A stretch of 64,000 nucleotides of DNA from Blepharisma stoltei. Taxonomy: Eukaryota; Ciliophora; Heterotrichea; Heterotrichida; Blepharismidae. Location: assembly GCA_914767885.1 (NCBI GenBank), contig CAJZBQ010000021.1:434001-498000 (forward strand), read 5' to 3'. Within the stretch, counting starts at the first letter, position 1; each line of letters starts with the position of its first letter. The position numbers and the translations under genes were made by a program. The notes under the pieces were generated by a model, which worked only from the letters and a program-made list of their open reading frames with translations, was not told where the DNA came from and ran no database searches. Positions 48,300-59,077 of this stretch are shown piece after piece.

Positions 48300-48608
48300 A
48301 TTATGGCAATTAATTATTTTTTTCATTTCACGTGCCTGCCAGAATTAACTCGTCAAAACCATTTGACGAACCAAAATATATTAAAATAAAAAATTTTGTA
48401 GGAAATCAAAATCCCACAATAACTCAGGTATTCTTAATTTAGGACAAAATAATCCCTTCCAGTTCTCGAAACTGGATCGGACAGAAATCTTCATTTTCAC
48501 TATTTTCCTCTCTTATGGAGAAGGAATAGCAGATTTTCATTGTCCAAAGACCTTTTAGTTAAACCAGGATGCACGTCTTTTCGCGCTATTGAAGAGAAAG
48601 TTCTATAT
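48300..48608 (+). pseudogene. Inverted partial copy of the MRH-domain gene
   Basis: The plus strand repeats the minus-strand MRH gene from ATGGCAATT to GAAGAGAAAGTTCTATA with roughly 85% identity, then stops abruptly before the VCG...TTPYICP end. It has indels and in-frame stops, so it is a truncated duplicate. Frame segments RFSK/LDR.E.F.FTI.LSYGEG are still open, which helps identify the coding frame of the parent. It overlaps the 3' end of the neighbouring minus-strand gene. Confidence 0.85.
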
Positions 48609-50558
48609 TCTATCTTGGTCTTTCTATTGCAATCATCTGAATCTCCATCAGCTAAATGTTCTGTGTAAGTAATAAACGATTTTGGCTGAGGAATGGACTC
48701 TAAAAAGTTAAATACAGACTTTACATAAGGGACTGTATCTATAACTACCAAATCTGATATATTAGCTTGTCCTAAGATCACCATAGTAAAATGGGTTATC
48801 AATTTAGCATTTGGATGGGAATATCTAATTTTTAAGCCAGAGCCAAGCTTCGTGCCTGTTCCTAAATAAATAAAGTCATTATAGATGCCGATCCATATAT
48901 GTGTGATGTTTTGGAGGTAGGAATAAATCTGCTCGTCGTAAACTGCTAAATCTTCGTCTGCTAAGGAGTGGATGATGCTCATGTGACCGTCTTCTACTCC
49001 TATTATGATCTGAAAGAGCGGATCAGTCTTTGAATAAAGATTGAGGGTGACGCTTGGAAAAGCAATTGGGAAGGTATGGCCGATGGCAAAAGAAATTAAA
49101 CCTTGTCCTGTTGATATTAAATTGAAACAGGGTAATGCGAAATATTGGTATTTTGTATCTGAATAAGCTCTGATTTGGCTTGGGCAATGAGGATTCCAGA
49201 ATGAATTATTAAAGAAAACAGTTGAATTGCTAATTCTGGAGTCAAATACATAAAAATTATAAGTTTCATTTGCGGATATTTCAACAGGAGAAAAAGGTTT
49301 CTGCAGCACAAGAATATTATGTGAAAGAATATTAGATACTTTTGAAATCTGATGCAAATCTACCATCTTAAAAAAATCTTCACGCAAAATAAATAAAATG
49401 TCATCATTGTAGATAGATTTGGGAATAACGGCTCCATGTCAAATGACTGTGGATTTTTGATAGTGCGACATCTCATAGGCGAAAATTTGTTCGAATCATG
49501 TTTTATAGTGAAACATTTGACCGAAAAAAACCGTTAAATTTCGGCCAAATGGGGTACACTGTTGAAATTTTTCGACCAAAAATACTCAGGTGAAATGAAA
49601 TGCACACTATCAAAAATGCACTATCATTGGACCTGCACCCGGAAATAACTGCAATGTAATCATTTTCTTGGATTTTCCAAAATTCTGTTTCCTCTCCATG
49701 CAGAAAATAGCTGCTTGGAATCAATTTTCCACTTATTTTTTCAAAAAGTAATGTAGTATCAGAAGCATAAGGCTGAGAAATTCTTGTTTCTTCAATTTCA
49801 GTTCCAATCAATGGAAAATCAATTTCAATAAAGGTGTCATCCCAAATTTTTTTAATTTTTCTCAACTCAGACCCATGATTTGTTGCGAAAACAGTAGTTT
49901 TTCCTTCTTTAAAATAATTAATAAATCCACAATTTGGACAAAAAATATATTTCCCAATTATTGTCGTAAATTTAACCAAATCAGCATTTTTAGCCCCTGG
50001 AACTATTTTATATTTCACACTAGAAAGATTTTCATTAGCAGGCTTACTGTCTAGTAAAAACAAATTATTACTTGCTTTTAGCACTATTTTGTATTTTTTA
50101 CTTTGGATAAAAATATTCCAATTTTTCAAAAATCCATTCCCAACCTCTGCATAAGGGAAGATTAGTCTGACTAAACGTCCATCAACATATAACTCTGGAC
50201 GAATTTTATTAAAAAGTCCAGGAAATGGATAATCTGCACATGCTGAAGAATTTCATGATCCTAAAATAATTTCTTTTGGAGTTGGGTCTTGCTGCTTCTG
50301 AAAAAGTCCGTTTCTATCAATATGAAACTGTTTGACTTGGTAGCCAAGCTCCACGGCATAGCTCCATCATTCATTTGTATCTAAAATCAAAGGTTCCCCA
50401 CATAGAGTGCTTGCAATTTTTATTCCAGTTTCTTTAGAAATCGTACTTTTGGGTGAGTTTAGAGCGACTTGCTCCCAAAAGGAAGTTTTGCTTGTCTCTT
50501 CTGAAAGAAAAAGTTGAAAAGATGCATATAAAATAATCAGCTGAATCATTTTTTCCAT
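48500..50558 (-). CDS. Secreted/surface protein with a FAMeT-like beta domain
   Basis: A protein of about 663 aa if a 67-bp TA-bounded insertion (49555-49623) is removed; this gives NDTPFGRNLTVFFGQMFHYKTW and a total divisible by three. It starts with a signal peptide (MEKMIQLIILYASFQLFLSEE). The region LFQIIIGVEDGHMSIIHS then HIWIGIYNDFIYLGTGTKLG resembles the farnesoic-acid O-methyltransferase-like (Methyltransf_FA) fold, a carbohydrate/matrix-type beta domain; this match is by eye. CPNCGFINYF gives a Cys pair. The last ~35 codons (YRTFSSIARKDVHPG onward) are antisense to the MRH copy, so the original C-terminus has probably been replaced. Confidence 0.6.
49555..49623. repeat. Possible short (67-bp) TA-bounded IES
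   Basis: Needed to reconcile the frame ending AVISGCRSND with the downstream frame PFGRNLTVFFGQ. Deleting the interval between TA 49555 and TA 49622 removes 67 bp and corrects the +1 offset. No GT..AG intron of 15 or 16 nt does so. Ends show little terminal repeat. Confidence 0.5.
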
Positions 50559-50802
50559 TTATAAATTCTTATGTGGAGAATCTGCAAAACTTTATACAAT
50601 TTCAAGCATTTGAGGAGTTTTGACATAAAATTTAATTGTTATTAGCAATGAAATTATAAGTGCTTTATATATTATGGGTTTACATTGATATTATAAAAAA
50701 TAAATATCATTTAAAATTGTACGAGGCTAAATAAATTAATTTCTTAATTTAATACTTGCATCTTCCTATCGCATCTAACTACCCATTTATACAACCTCTT
50801 AA

Positions 50803-51423
50803 TTAGCAGCAATCTTTCTTTTTCTGCACCTCTTCTTCTTTCTTAATGATTATTTTCTTTCCTTTTCTGCTCTTATATCCTCTCTCCCCAGTCCCTGGAT
50901 TTTTTTTCATTTGCACTTCATAAACCAACCTTCCAAGCTCACTAAAAATTTCTTCAACTCCCATACCCGTTTTTGCGCTGGTATCAAAATGTAAAACCCC
51001 AACTTTTCTGGCATACTCCATTGCTTCAGCCTTAGAAATCTGCCTTTCTTTTTCCCTATCACATTTATTGCCAGCTATGACTATACAAATGTCTTTATCA
51101 GCTTGCATCGAGAGTTCTTTCACCCAGGAAACTACACGGTCAAAGGACGATTTGTCAGTAATGTCATATACAACGATAGCACCTTTAGCGCCTCTATAAT
51201 AGTTTGGGGCTAAAGCGCGGAAACGTTCTTGGCCAGCTGTGTCCCATAGATGCAGTCTTATTTGGTTACCTTGGAATGTGATGTCTTTTTGAAGAAAATT
51301 CGCGTTTACTGTAGATCTTTCATCTTCATGGAACTGTCCGCGTGCGGCTTTGAGTGTAAGCGAGGTTTTGCCGACTCGTCCTTCACCAAGAGTGACAATT
51401 TTAAATTCTTGTGAAGGTTCCAT
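50803..51423 (-). CDS. RAB21: Rab21-like small GTPase
   Basis: A 206-aa Rab with no intron. FKIVTLGEGRVGKTSLTLKA (the GEGxVGKTSL P-loop typical of Rab21 rather than GDSGVGK), [50 protein letters not shown], and a C-terminal KKKDCC prenylation site after a lysine-rich tail. Rab21 works in early endosome and integrin-type traffic in animals; phagosome or endosome traffic is likely here. Trp codons are TGG. It lies upstream of a divergent-spaced TVP15-like gene on the same strand. Confidence 0.95.
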   Translation of the reverse strand: MEPSQEFKIVTLGEGRVGKTSLTLKAARGQFHEDERSTVNANFLQKDITFQGNQIRLHLWDTAGQERFRALAPNYYRGAKGAIVVYDITDKSSFDRVVSWVKELSMQADKDICIVIAGNKCDREKERQISKAEAMEYARKVGVLHFDTSAKTGMGVEEIFSELGRLVYEVQMKKNPGTGERGYKSRKGKKIIIKKEEEVQKKKDCC

Positions 51424-51439
51424 TTATTTGTATATTAAG

Positions 51440-51904
51440 TTAATAAGCTTGGGAAACTTCTTCAGGAGAAGCAGGTTTTTGAGGGTCTTCTTGGTCTTTA
51501 AGCTTAGATTTAAGCTAAATAAAAGATACCATAAAGAAAAATATGATGTAAAGGATTCCAAGAAAAATATTTAAGACTGAGGCCAATAAAACCCACCATT
51601 CGCCCCATGTAATAATAATTGTCCCCATGCTGAATAGATTTTACAAAATATAGTAAAAACCTTTGCTTATGTACTTTTTCATGAAGGAAAAATAAGTAGA
51701 TATAAATTCTATTGTAAACTCAGAAAGGATTCCTAAAATCCCAAATAAAATCACATAAATTGATAGCATGAATTCTACAAAATCGTCAATTAGTCAGAAA
51801 ACAAAAAACAAAACACCTATGAGAATCATAGCAGAACTGCACGCAATGCTTGCAATCATCATTGCATAAGATAGCCGTTTATCGTCAAAAGTTTGCCCCA
51901 CCAT
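51440..51904 (-). CDS. TVP15/COPI-associated four-TM membrane protein
   Basis: Missed by plain frame searches because of two 15-nt introns (51515-51529 and 51630-51644). Spliced, it is 144 aa: MVGQTFDDKRLSYAMMIASI, four hydrophobic helices (ACSSAMILIGVLFFVFWLI; MLSIYVILFGILGILSEF; KGFYYIFMGTIIITWGEWWV; LLASVLNIFLGILYIIFFF) and a polar tail KSKLKDQEDPQKPASPEEVS. The YVILFGILGILSEF...FYYIFMGT pattern fits the COPI-associated/TVP15 family of Golgi vesicle proteins. Trp in FVFW-LID is TGA. Confidence 0.8.
51515..51529 (-). other. 15-nt intron
   Basis: GTATCTTTTATTTAG; contains TAG in frame; removal joins FFFM to LKSKLKD. Confidence 0.85.
51630..51644 (-). other. 15-nt intron
   Basis: GTAAAATCTATTCAG; begins with an in-frame TAA; removal joins GFYYIF to MGTIIIT. 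Confidence 0.88.
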
Positions 51905-52613
51905 AATAATTATATGCCTTTTGAGAAAATTTTTAATTATTTTAATAATACTTATGGTATATAAAAAATCCATAATACTATTTTACAGCAGAGATCTGTG
52001 CTTCAATTATTTTATGTTGAAATATTATCCTATTCAAAATCATTTATTTTATAAAAAATAGATGCAATGCAGCGCCAAATTTAAATAATCCAAGCGTCTT
52101 CCTCTAAATTTCTTAAATAAATGAATATATATTTTAAGATAACTTAATTGATTAATATCCATTTTTTACCCTTCTTCACTTAAAAGACAAAATAAAGATC
52201 AATATTTTCTCAATGATCTTCTCATAAAAGTTCAATTCTTTAAATAAACTAATGCTGAGAATGCGCATGTTTTTGGAAATAAATTACGGCATATAGACTT
52301 TGACATGCTTTGTGGATTCACGATTACTATCTCACTCTGTAATGTAGCATTTTATAATGTATTATTTAAGTCAAAATTATCAAGATTAGGCAAATATTGT
52401 TGGACTCTTTTAAAAAACCTAAACAATTTGATAAATAAACTTTTGTCAACATTATATAAGCCTTTTATATGCTAAATTAAGGGTGGAATTTCATTAACCT
52501 TTAATAATTATTAAGATAGATGCTGAATTAAATAAAAATATTCATCATTAAAGTAATTTCTATAATTTAATTATCATGGTCCCTTAAAAATTTAAATTTA
52601 TTATTAGAAAACT
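51905..52613. other. AT-rich intergenic region
   Basis: About 700 bases between divergent genes. No coding frame, IES-type ends or structured RNA recognised. Confidence 0.5.
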
Positions 52614-53528
52614 ATGGCACTTATCAGGTTTCATTATTTCGACGGTTTTTGGAACGGAGAAGTTTCTCGTATGATTCTTAAACACTTATTCGCCCTTCAT
52701 TGAGTGAACAAAACCATTGGAAATATCTATATTTTTAGTTAAACCCCTTCCTGAGCAGACAATAATTTTTTATATAAAATTTTTATATATATAGAAGTGA
52801 TAATGAGTATGATGAATCTCTATCTAAATCAATTGAGTTTTTAAAATTAAATAATTTCTTCTTTCCAATTTTTATAAACTTCGAAAAAAAATTTATTATA
52901 AAATTTCTAATTAAAAAAAAAACTCCCTTCGTAAACGAACAAACATTTTTATTCGCTCTTAAGGGGGGAGTTAGGCCTTCCTTTTGAAGATATTCGCCAT
53001 TCTCATGAATCCTGGGGAAAATTAAAATCAAGTGGAGTTCCAGAATTCGGACAGCTTCCGATGCTGGAAATTGACAGCCACACTCTAGTGCAATCAAGAG
53101 CTATTGAAAAATATTTACTTAGGAGAGCTGGACTTCTTACTAATGATCTTTATAAAGCTTATCAATCAGAATCAATTGTAGGCTTTATAGATGATCTCAA
53201 GTCAGAATTAGCAAAAGTTGTTTTTGATGAAAATAAAGAAAAAGTTGTCAGGTGAAATAATGAAAAGCTACCTGGAAAAATTCAAAAATTGGAGCGCAGG
53301 CTAAATCAAAATAATTCTCATATTGTTGGAGATGAAATAAGCCATGCAGATTTTGTAGTTTTTCAATGGACTTATGATTATTTTTTAAGAAAGAATAAAG
53401 TTGCTACAATGAGGCCAGTGCTTGAAGGAAGCTCTCCAAGACTTCTTAGATATTGTGAAAGTTTTAAGAGAAGTAGCCCAAATTTATCTGCTTATCTTGA
53501 TTCAAGAGTAGATGATAAACCATTCTAA
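52614..53528 (+). CDS. Glutathione S-transferase (sigma-like)
   Basis: A 209-aa GST after removal of the IES at 52687-52973. The N-terminal thioredoxin fold reads MALIRFHYFDGFWNGEVSRMILKHL-GLPFEDIRHS, with FGQLPMLEIDSHTLVQSRAIEKYLLR carrying the cis-Pro and the glutathione-binding Q-S-R-A-I. The C-terminal helical domain includes HIVGDEISHADFVVFQW. Order and length are standard. The tyrosine at position 8 (HYF) is in the catalytic place. It conjugates glutathione to electrophiles. TGA encodes Trp at VVRW-NNEK. Confidence 0.9.
52687..52973. repeat. TA-bounded IES, GAGTGAACAAAA family
   Basis: 285 bp. Left end TTATTCGCCCTTCATTGAGTG then AACAAAACCATTGG and a second CCCTTCCTGAGCAGACAA; right end CTTCGTAAACGAACAAACATTT hairpin then AAGGGGGGAGTTA. 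Removal rejoins ILKHL-GLPFED. Core homologous to the 3082 insertion. Confidence 0.92.
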
Positions 53529-53900
53529 ATACTTTAATCCATATTCTAATATTAATGATCTTAAAGCATGTGATAGAAGAAATAATAAACAGAAGCATTT
53601 GCTGAAAATGCACTTTTCAAAAGTAAAACAATTAATTTATTATTTAAAATATACTCAATTGGAGCGATTCTCAGTTTCTGAAGTAAAAAAAACTGTTTAA
53701 AATTTTTCCAAAAATTATAAGATTTAAGAAGAGATGCCTATGCACTAGTATTGATTAATATTTATTATATTCATAATTCTTAATTTATTGTGCACATTCA
53801 CCTTTACAAATTATTTTAAAATGAGTTCCTCATGTGTTTTAAATTCAATAAAATCCATTAATTAAACAAATTTTTATGTTGATAGTCGTTTTCCATAAAT
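53529..53900. other. AT-rich intergenic region
   Basis: A short open frame occurs here, but composition and lack of similarity argue against a gene. Confidence 0.5.
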
Positions 53901-55006
53901 ATGGGTTGCGCTGGTAGCAGATCTGAGCTCTCTCCAGAAGAAAGATGCATTGTGAATGCGGAAAATATTCTTCAATACAACCAATGCAACAGTCATATGG
54001 TCGACTATTGTCACAGGAAATATTCATCAAACAATGAGATTAATCCAGAACAATGGAGAGACATCGTTTTGACCCTAAATCTTAAAGCAGATAACACCGC
54101 TCAGAACAAAAAGATAGTAGACTTCTTCAACCTTTTCAAGGGTCCAGAAGGCAAGTTTCACCTTCGTCATTTATTAGTGCTCGGTATTATGCTTACTCTT
54201 CCCTCCGCAAGCAAAAAAATGATTGTTTTTGAGATTAAAATTTTTCTTCTTAAAATATTTAATATATAAGTGATAATTATTATAATGGAATCCCGTTAAT
54301 TTTTAAATGCTTCCATTCTAAAGCATAATTTTACAAATTTAAATACAATTTTACTTTTGAATTTTGCGAATTTTCGAAAACAAAAATTCCACATGCTCAC
54401 CGAAGGGTGGTTAGCAATTCTGAATCAAAAGAAAAAGCCCGACTTTTGTTTGAAACCCGTGACAACAATGACTCGAAAGCGATCTCAAAAACTGAACTGT
54501 TTGGCTTAGTTGAAGATATGATTGAAATTTCAGTTAGCAGACTTCCTCGCTTATTCGTCCAAACACCGAATTTCCAAATGACAGAAGAAGATATGAGGAA
54601 ATACGTTTTAAGTTTAACTCAGCTCAAAGACAAAGCAAAATCACCAATGGCAAACAGATTCATTGGACTAACAAAAGCTTCTGAAGAAACCGTATCATTA
54701 GCTAACTTTTTAAAGACAGTCGAAGATGTGGAAACTGCAAAACTTTTAACTCCAACTGGAATTAGAACTTTTGTTTCTAAACAAAAGCCATCAGCAGCTA
54801 CCAGCTCCAAATTCGCTGGACTTTTAGGTCAAAAGAAAGCTGAGCCGGCAAAAGAAGAAAGCAAATCGCCTAGCAAAGACAGTGGAGAAGCTCAAGCTAA
54901 GAAAGCTGAAGAACACCATCATCATGAAAAGAAACATAAGAAGTCTTCATCTTCTAGTTCTTCTGACGAAGAAAAGAAAAAAAAGAAGCAGGAGACCCAA
55001 GCATAA
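53901..55006 (+). CDS. Myristoylated EF-hand-like protein with His/Lys/Ser tail
   Basis: A 295-aa protein after removal of the IES at 54194-54413. It starts MGCAGSRSELSPEER, a strong myristoylation and palmitoylation signal. The fold region LFETRDNNDSKAISKTELFGLVEDM is an EF-hand-like loop (D-x-N-x-S-x-A-I...E), preceded by a degenerate pair (VDFFNLFKGPEGKFHLRHLLVLGIML). The last 80 residues are low complexity: KKAEPAKEESKSPSKDSGEA, EEHHHHEKKHKKSSSSSSSDEEKKKKK. This resembles ciliate calcineurin-B/recoverin-type EF-hand proteins with tails; a calcium sensor at membranes is inferred. Confidence 0.75.
54194..54413. repeat. TA-bounded IES in EF-hand-like gene
   Basis: 218 bp; ends TTACTCTTCCCTCCGCAAGC and CACCGAAGGGTGGTTA. 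AT-rich core with gataattattataatgg and ttttgcgaattttcgaaaa shared with the 3082 and 52687 insertions. Removal rejoins LGIML-SNSESKEKA. Confidence 0.9.
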
Positions 55007-55180
55007 ATTTAAGTTAACTTCTAGAAAAAAACTCGATAAGATTTCTCACCGTATTAATTATACTGAATTATTAACTAGATTAGGCTAAATATATATTATA
55101 TATCTTATTTATATAAAATACAGCTTTGCTAAAGCTGCTGCAAGATCAAGCTAAGTGATTATTATTTATAATCTAGCAAA

Positions 55181-55938
55181 TTATTTTTTCCTACACATTG
55201 GGCACGATTTTTTCATGCTAAGCCATCTATCAATGCAGTCAGGATGATAGAAATGCTCACAATACAGTACTTTGATGCTCGCACCATTATCGATATCATC
55301 AAGACAAATTGAACAGACTTTTGATGAAAATTCATCAGTCATCTGCTTGATTTTTGCCCTTCTATAGTTGTTAGAAGCTCTGCTGCTGAAATTGTTATTT
55401 GCCATCCGCGATATAGATTCAAAGGCTCCAAAATTAGATATAGAATCCTTTTAGGTAATTTAATAAGAATAAAGAGCTTTTTCTCAAAAAATATATAAAT
55501 ATTCTTAATTTTAGCACTTAAGCATATTTGACTGAAAGAATTTAGGGATATTTTTTTATAAGATATATAATTTACCAAAGATTCAAATCTTGAGTTTGAT
55601 GGTAACTCTTCCGAGCCTGATTCGATTGAATCAATGTAATTCTCTAAATTTGAAGAGGAAGAAGAGGAAGACGAAAAGCTTCTGTCGAATTCCTCCATGC
55701 TTTGTTCGTCGTTGTAAAATGGATCGTCTGAGTCCTCGCTGAGGTCGCTGTCAGAGTCCAAAAGTGAATGCTCAGTAGAGTCATTTCGCTGGTGATATGC
55801 ACGGTTTAGATCTATATTCACATGCTCAAGAAACTCGCCTCCACATCTAGGACAGATAAGCTCATTAGTGTAAATTGGGGAAGTTCTTAAGCAGGCATGG
55901 CAATAGAATTGTTGTCTATGTAGAATTGCTCCTTCCAT
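55181..55938 (-). CDS. RING-H2 E3 ubiquitin ligase (RNF115/126-like)
   Basis: A 198-aa protein after removal of the IES at 55412-55574. The N-terminal zinc ribbon (FYCHACLRTSP...LICPRCGGEFLEHV) and an acidic/Ser-rich middle lead to a C-terminal RING-H2: CSICLDDIDNGASIKVLYC, then EHFYHPDCIDRWLSMKKSCPMC. The zinc-ribbon plus RING-H2 combination is that of RNF115/126 (BCA2) ligases, which work with UBE2D-type E2s. Such an E2 lies 400 bases away (56340). Without excision the frame runs on through the IES and loses the RING. Confidence 0.88.
55412..55574. repeat. TA-bounded IES in RING gene
   Basis: 161 bp; in the flanks TTTGAATCT occurs at both ends, once in host sequence and once in the insertion. 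It is open in the upstream frame, so it would add about 50 wrong residues if kept. Removal rejoins RFESLV-SRMANNNF and puts the RING in frame. Confidence 0.85.
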
Positions 55939-56159
55939 TTAAATCAAGTTAAGATAAAAATCTAAAAAATAAAAGACTGCAAATGTGTCAATTAATTAAC
56001 GAATTTTCTTTAGTTTCATATCAGCAGTTTTCTATTAAAATAAAATTTCATATAAAAATCTCCTTTTTCTTTTCAACACCGTAAGCTTTTGCTTTACTTT
56101 TTTTAAATTTCGAAAAAAAAATAATTTTTATAAAATTTTATATATAAATTTTTTTTAAA

Positions 56160-56235
56160 AAAAAAAATAAAACCCCCCCTCCGTAGGTGAACAAAATTTT
56201 TTTGTTCACTCACGAGGGGGGGGACTTAGCTTTAA
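56160..56235. repeat. MITE terminal hairpin fragment
   Basis: CCCCCCTCCGTAGGTGAACA followed by AAATTTTTTTG and the complement TTCACTCACGAGGGGGGG: a ~50-bp palindrome like the right ends of the 3082 and 52687 insertions. It lies upstream of the E2 gene with a family core to its left (56085-56160). Confidence 0.75.
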
Positions 56236-56324
56236 AAAGCCCCTTTAAAATCTCTTTTCGTCAGAAGAAAATAGGGATAGCATTTTATACAAAAGAGGTA
56301 GATAAATTCAATTATAAAAATTAA

Positions 56325-56786
<462 letters not shown>

Positions 56787-57129
56787 GTAATTTTATCTTT
56801 TATAAGTTTGATTTAAGTAAATTCTGGATTTAACTATCGCGCAGTATTCCATGATTTTCTTTTAGAATTTCGATAATTGACAAAGCAAATAAAGGCAATT
56901 AATTATAGAGGTGTTGAAACGAAACACCTAAAGTATTTGTAATTATGTGAAGAAATTTCTTACTTCATATGTTATAAATTCACTTAATATGAAGACAATT
57001 AATTTTCATGAAATTACTCTTAAGACTAACGGATTAAGCCAAAGCATATGATAAATCCAGCAAATTTTTAATTTATTGATAATAAGTCTTTTGGCGGTGA
57101 AATCATATACTCTCTTTATATTTATGGGC
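56787..57129. other. AT-rich intergenic stretch
   Basis: 3' flank of the E2 gene; nothing recognised. Confidence 0.5.
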
Positions 57130-57145
57130 GCTGAATTGTCGATAA

Positions 57146-57782
57146 ATAAATAAATAAATTAACGATATGTATTTAAGGTCCCTTCTCCATGCGTGACATT
57201 TCCTCCGCGCTCCGTGAGGAGCCGTGCTGGTACGAGCGAAAAGGATGGACTTCCATCACTGGTTCTCTGAGCCCAGGCCGAAACCCCTGGTTTCTCGGTA
57301 GTGGTTGCCCTATTGGGTCGTCAGCCGACCGTCGCCGAGCACCACCATTTCCAACTCAGCCTTTCGCCCCGAGTTACGCCAGTCTCTGTCTCCGGCTGGC
57401 CAGGCCGTCCTTCTTTTAAGGACCCTTTTAACTGGAGAGACCACCTTGTCGTCTAATCTGCCTCCCCTTTTCCCAGCTTATCCGCTTGAGAAAATCCTCA
57501 ATCGCTTCCGCGATTCGGGGCAGACCACAGTAGCAGCCTGAGCAAGTAAGTCGCCCTGCTCCATTTCGGGCACCCACTGGCTTGGGCGCTGCTGGAAAAA
57601 GGAGATGCTACTAACTGCCCTAGGATCTGGCCACGATCAGCGGATCTGTGTTCGTCCCCGGTCGCCACCAGGGTCCAGATACTGCTGGGCTAAGTCGCTT
57701 CTCCTGAAAACCATGTCCGGATATACACGGGCTACCGTCACTGGGAGGACGGGTCGGTCGCCATACGCCATTTTATGTATAT
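57146..57782 (-). mobile_element. SINE-like retroposon S7 (intergenic)
   Basis: 637 bp, the longest and most GC-rich of the set, flanked by GCTGAATTGTCGATAA (57130-57145) and GCTGAATTGTGGATAA (57783-57798). On the minus strand the head is TACATAAAATGGCGTATGGC and the tail (TTTA)n. It shares TATTTAA-GTCCC and GAAACCCC-TTTCTCGG segments with S4. Three short open frames inside are not conserved. Confidence 0.88.
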
Positions 57783-58010
57783 GCTGAATTGTGGATAATT
57801 ATCTATAGCGTATAGGAGTTATGAAAGCTCCTCCAGACTTTAATTATTGATTGCGCATGTGAAATTATTCTAGAGCATGATCTTGAGTAGGGTGCCAGAA
57901 ATGCATAAGAAAGCTGATGCAGATATCTATTAGATTTACTGTTGAAAAATTTTATAGCAAGGTATTATGATGGGAAATATATTCTAACTTTTTAAAAGTT
58001 GTAAATGATT

Positions 58011-58242
58011 TATAACCCCCTTTGCTCGCAAGCAAGATTTTTTCTATTATTATTTTTTTAAATTTTAAATTATAAATTTTTAATGAAAATTTAATCTTGT
58101 ATATAAAACTTATAGCCTATGATGCAAGCTGTATAAAAATTAATATAAAGATTTTATTATTATAATAATTATTAGACATCAATATATTCAAACAAAAATT
58201 TCTGTTAAATAATTTTTACTCACTTACGAAGGGGCTAATTAT
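58011..58242. repeat. Intergenic MITE
   Basis: Ends TTATAACCCCCTTTGCTCGC and TTACTCACTTACGAAGGGGCTAA, with an AT-rich core like the other GTGAGTGAAC-type elements. Probably an IES in the 5' flank of the E2-like gene. Confidence 0.65.
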
Positions 58243-58345
58243 CATAAAAAAGGATCTTTTTAATGACTTTGTCCATTAATTGAGTAAATAACTATTAAAT
58301 ATTATAAAACATGCTATTATTTACCAAATGGCTTAATAAATTATT

Positions 58346-59077
58346 ATGATGAGTTGCTCCCAAAACTGTTTTACTAAAACAAAGCTTAAAAAAGATCTAA
58401 AAGAACTTGAAAATACTTTGCCAGCAAAATATTCAGTTTGGCCCATATCTTCTCAAAGTATTTATGATTGTATTTGCTCATTAACTGGTCCTAAAAACAC
58501 TCCTTATGAAAATGGGATTTTTTATGTAAGAATAATATTGCCTACTCACAATCATGGCTCTTTTGCTCATATTAAATTTCTCACAAAAATTTACCACCCT
58601 AACATAAATGCGCAATCAGGAAATATATCTTCATTTAATCTGAAAAAAGCTAAAAATGATATAATGCTAATAATAGAAGCATTATATGGCATCCTGAAAT
58701 ATCCCAATTTGGCAAATTCTGAGAATATTGAAGCGAGAGATTGCTATATGAATAATATAGAAGAATTTAATGTTAATGCTAATACGCTTGCATAAGTCCC
58801 GTTCCTTTACCTCAACTAGGACTGATAGCTCTGAGTAACGGTAGGTAAGATCAGCTAACCGTAGGCTTGTTCATGTCCCCAAGCCTCATAGGACCTCTCT
58901 ATCTGCATCAACCTCAGTGCATAACATCTTTCTTCATACTAAGTCTCTCTGGGAGCATAGAACCCCTCTCACTGAGTCAGATGTAGGACTGTAATCCTAC
59001 CCCTAACTGCCATTTCATATTGTGTAGAAGAATTTAATAAAGTTACTGCAGAATGGACAAGACTTTATGCATCATAA
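58346..59077 (+). CDS. E2-like protein without catalytic Cys, split by a retroposon
   Basis: A 154-aa protein after removing S8 and one duplication (exact multiple of three). The UBC fold is clear: [63 protein letters not shown]. The position of the active-site Cys (normally GxICLDIL) reads GNISSFNL, so it cannot form a ubiquitin thioester; it resembles a UEV-type variant or a decaying copy. Sequence is AT-rich and more divergent than the E2 at 56340. The C-terminal EEFN-KVTAEWTRLYAS lies beyond the insertion. Confidence 0.75.
58772..59024 (-). mobile_element. SINE-like retroposon S8 in the E2-like gene
   Basis: 253 bp, flanked by perfect 14-bp TAGAAGAATTTAAT (58758-58771 and 59025-59038). 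The minus-strand head is GAAATGGCAGTTAGGGG and it is homologous over its length to S1. Both duplications encode EEFN in the same register. Antisense to the gene. Confidence 0.92.

Noticed and set aside
49440..49640. A larger IES bounded by the two ATTTTTGATAGTG copies
   Set aside because: Most of the interval is open and protein-like (FFGQMFHYKTWFEQIFAYEMS); only about 67 bp needs removal to fix the frame.
57189..57787. Several open frames in the GC-rich block near 57.4 kb
   Set aside because: They lie inside retroposon S7, overlap in different frames and are not conserved in the related S4.
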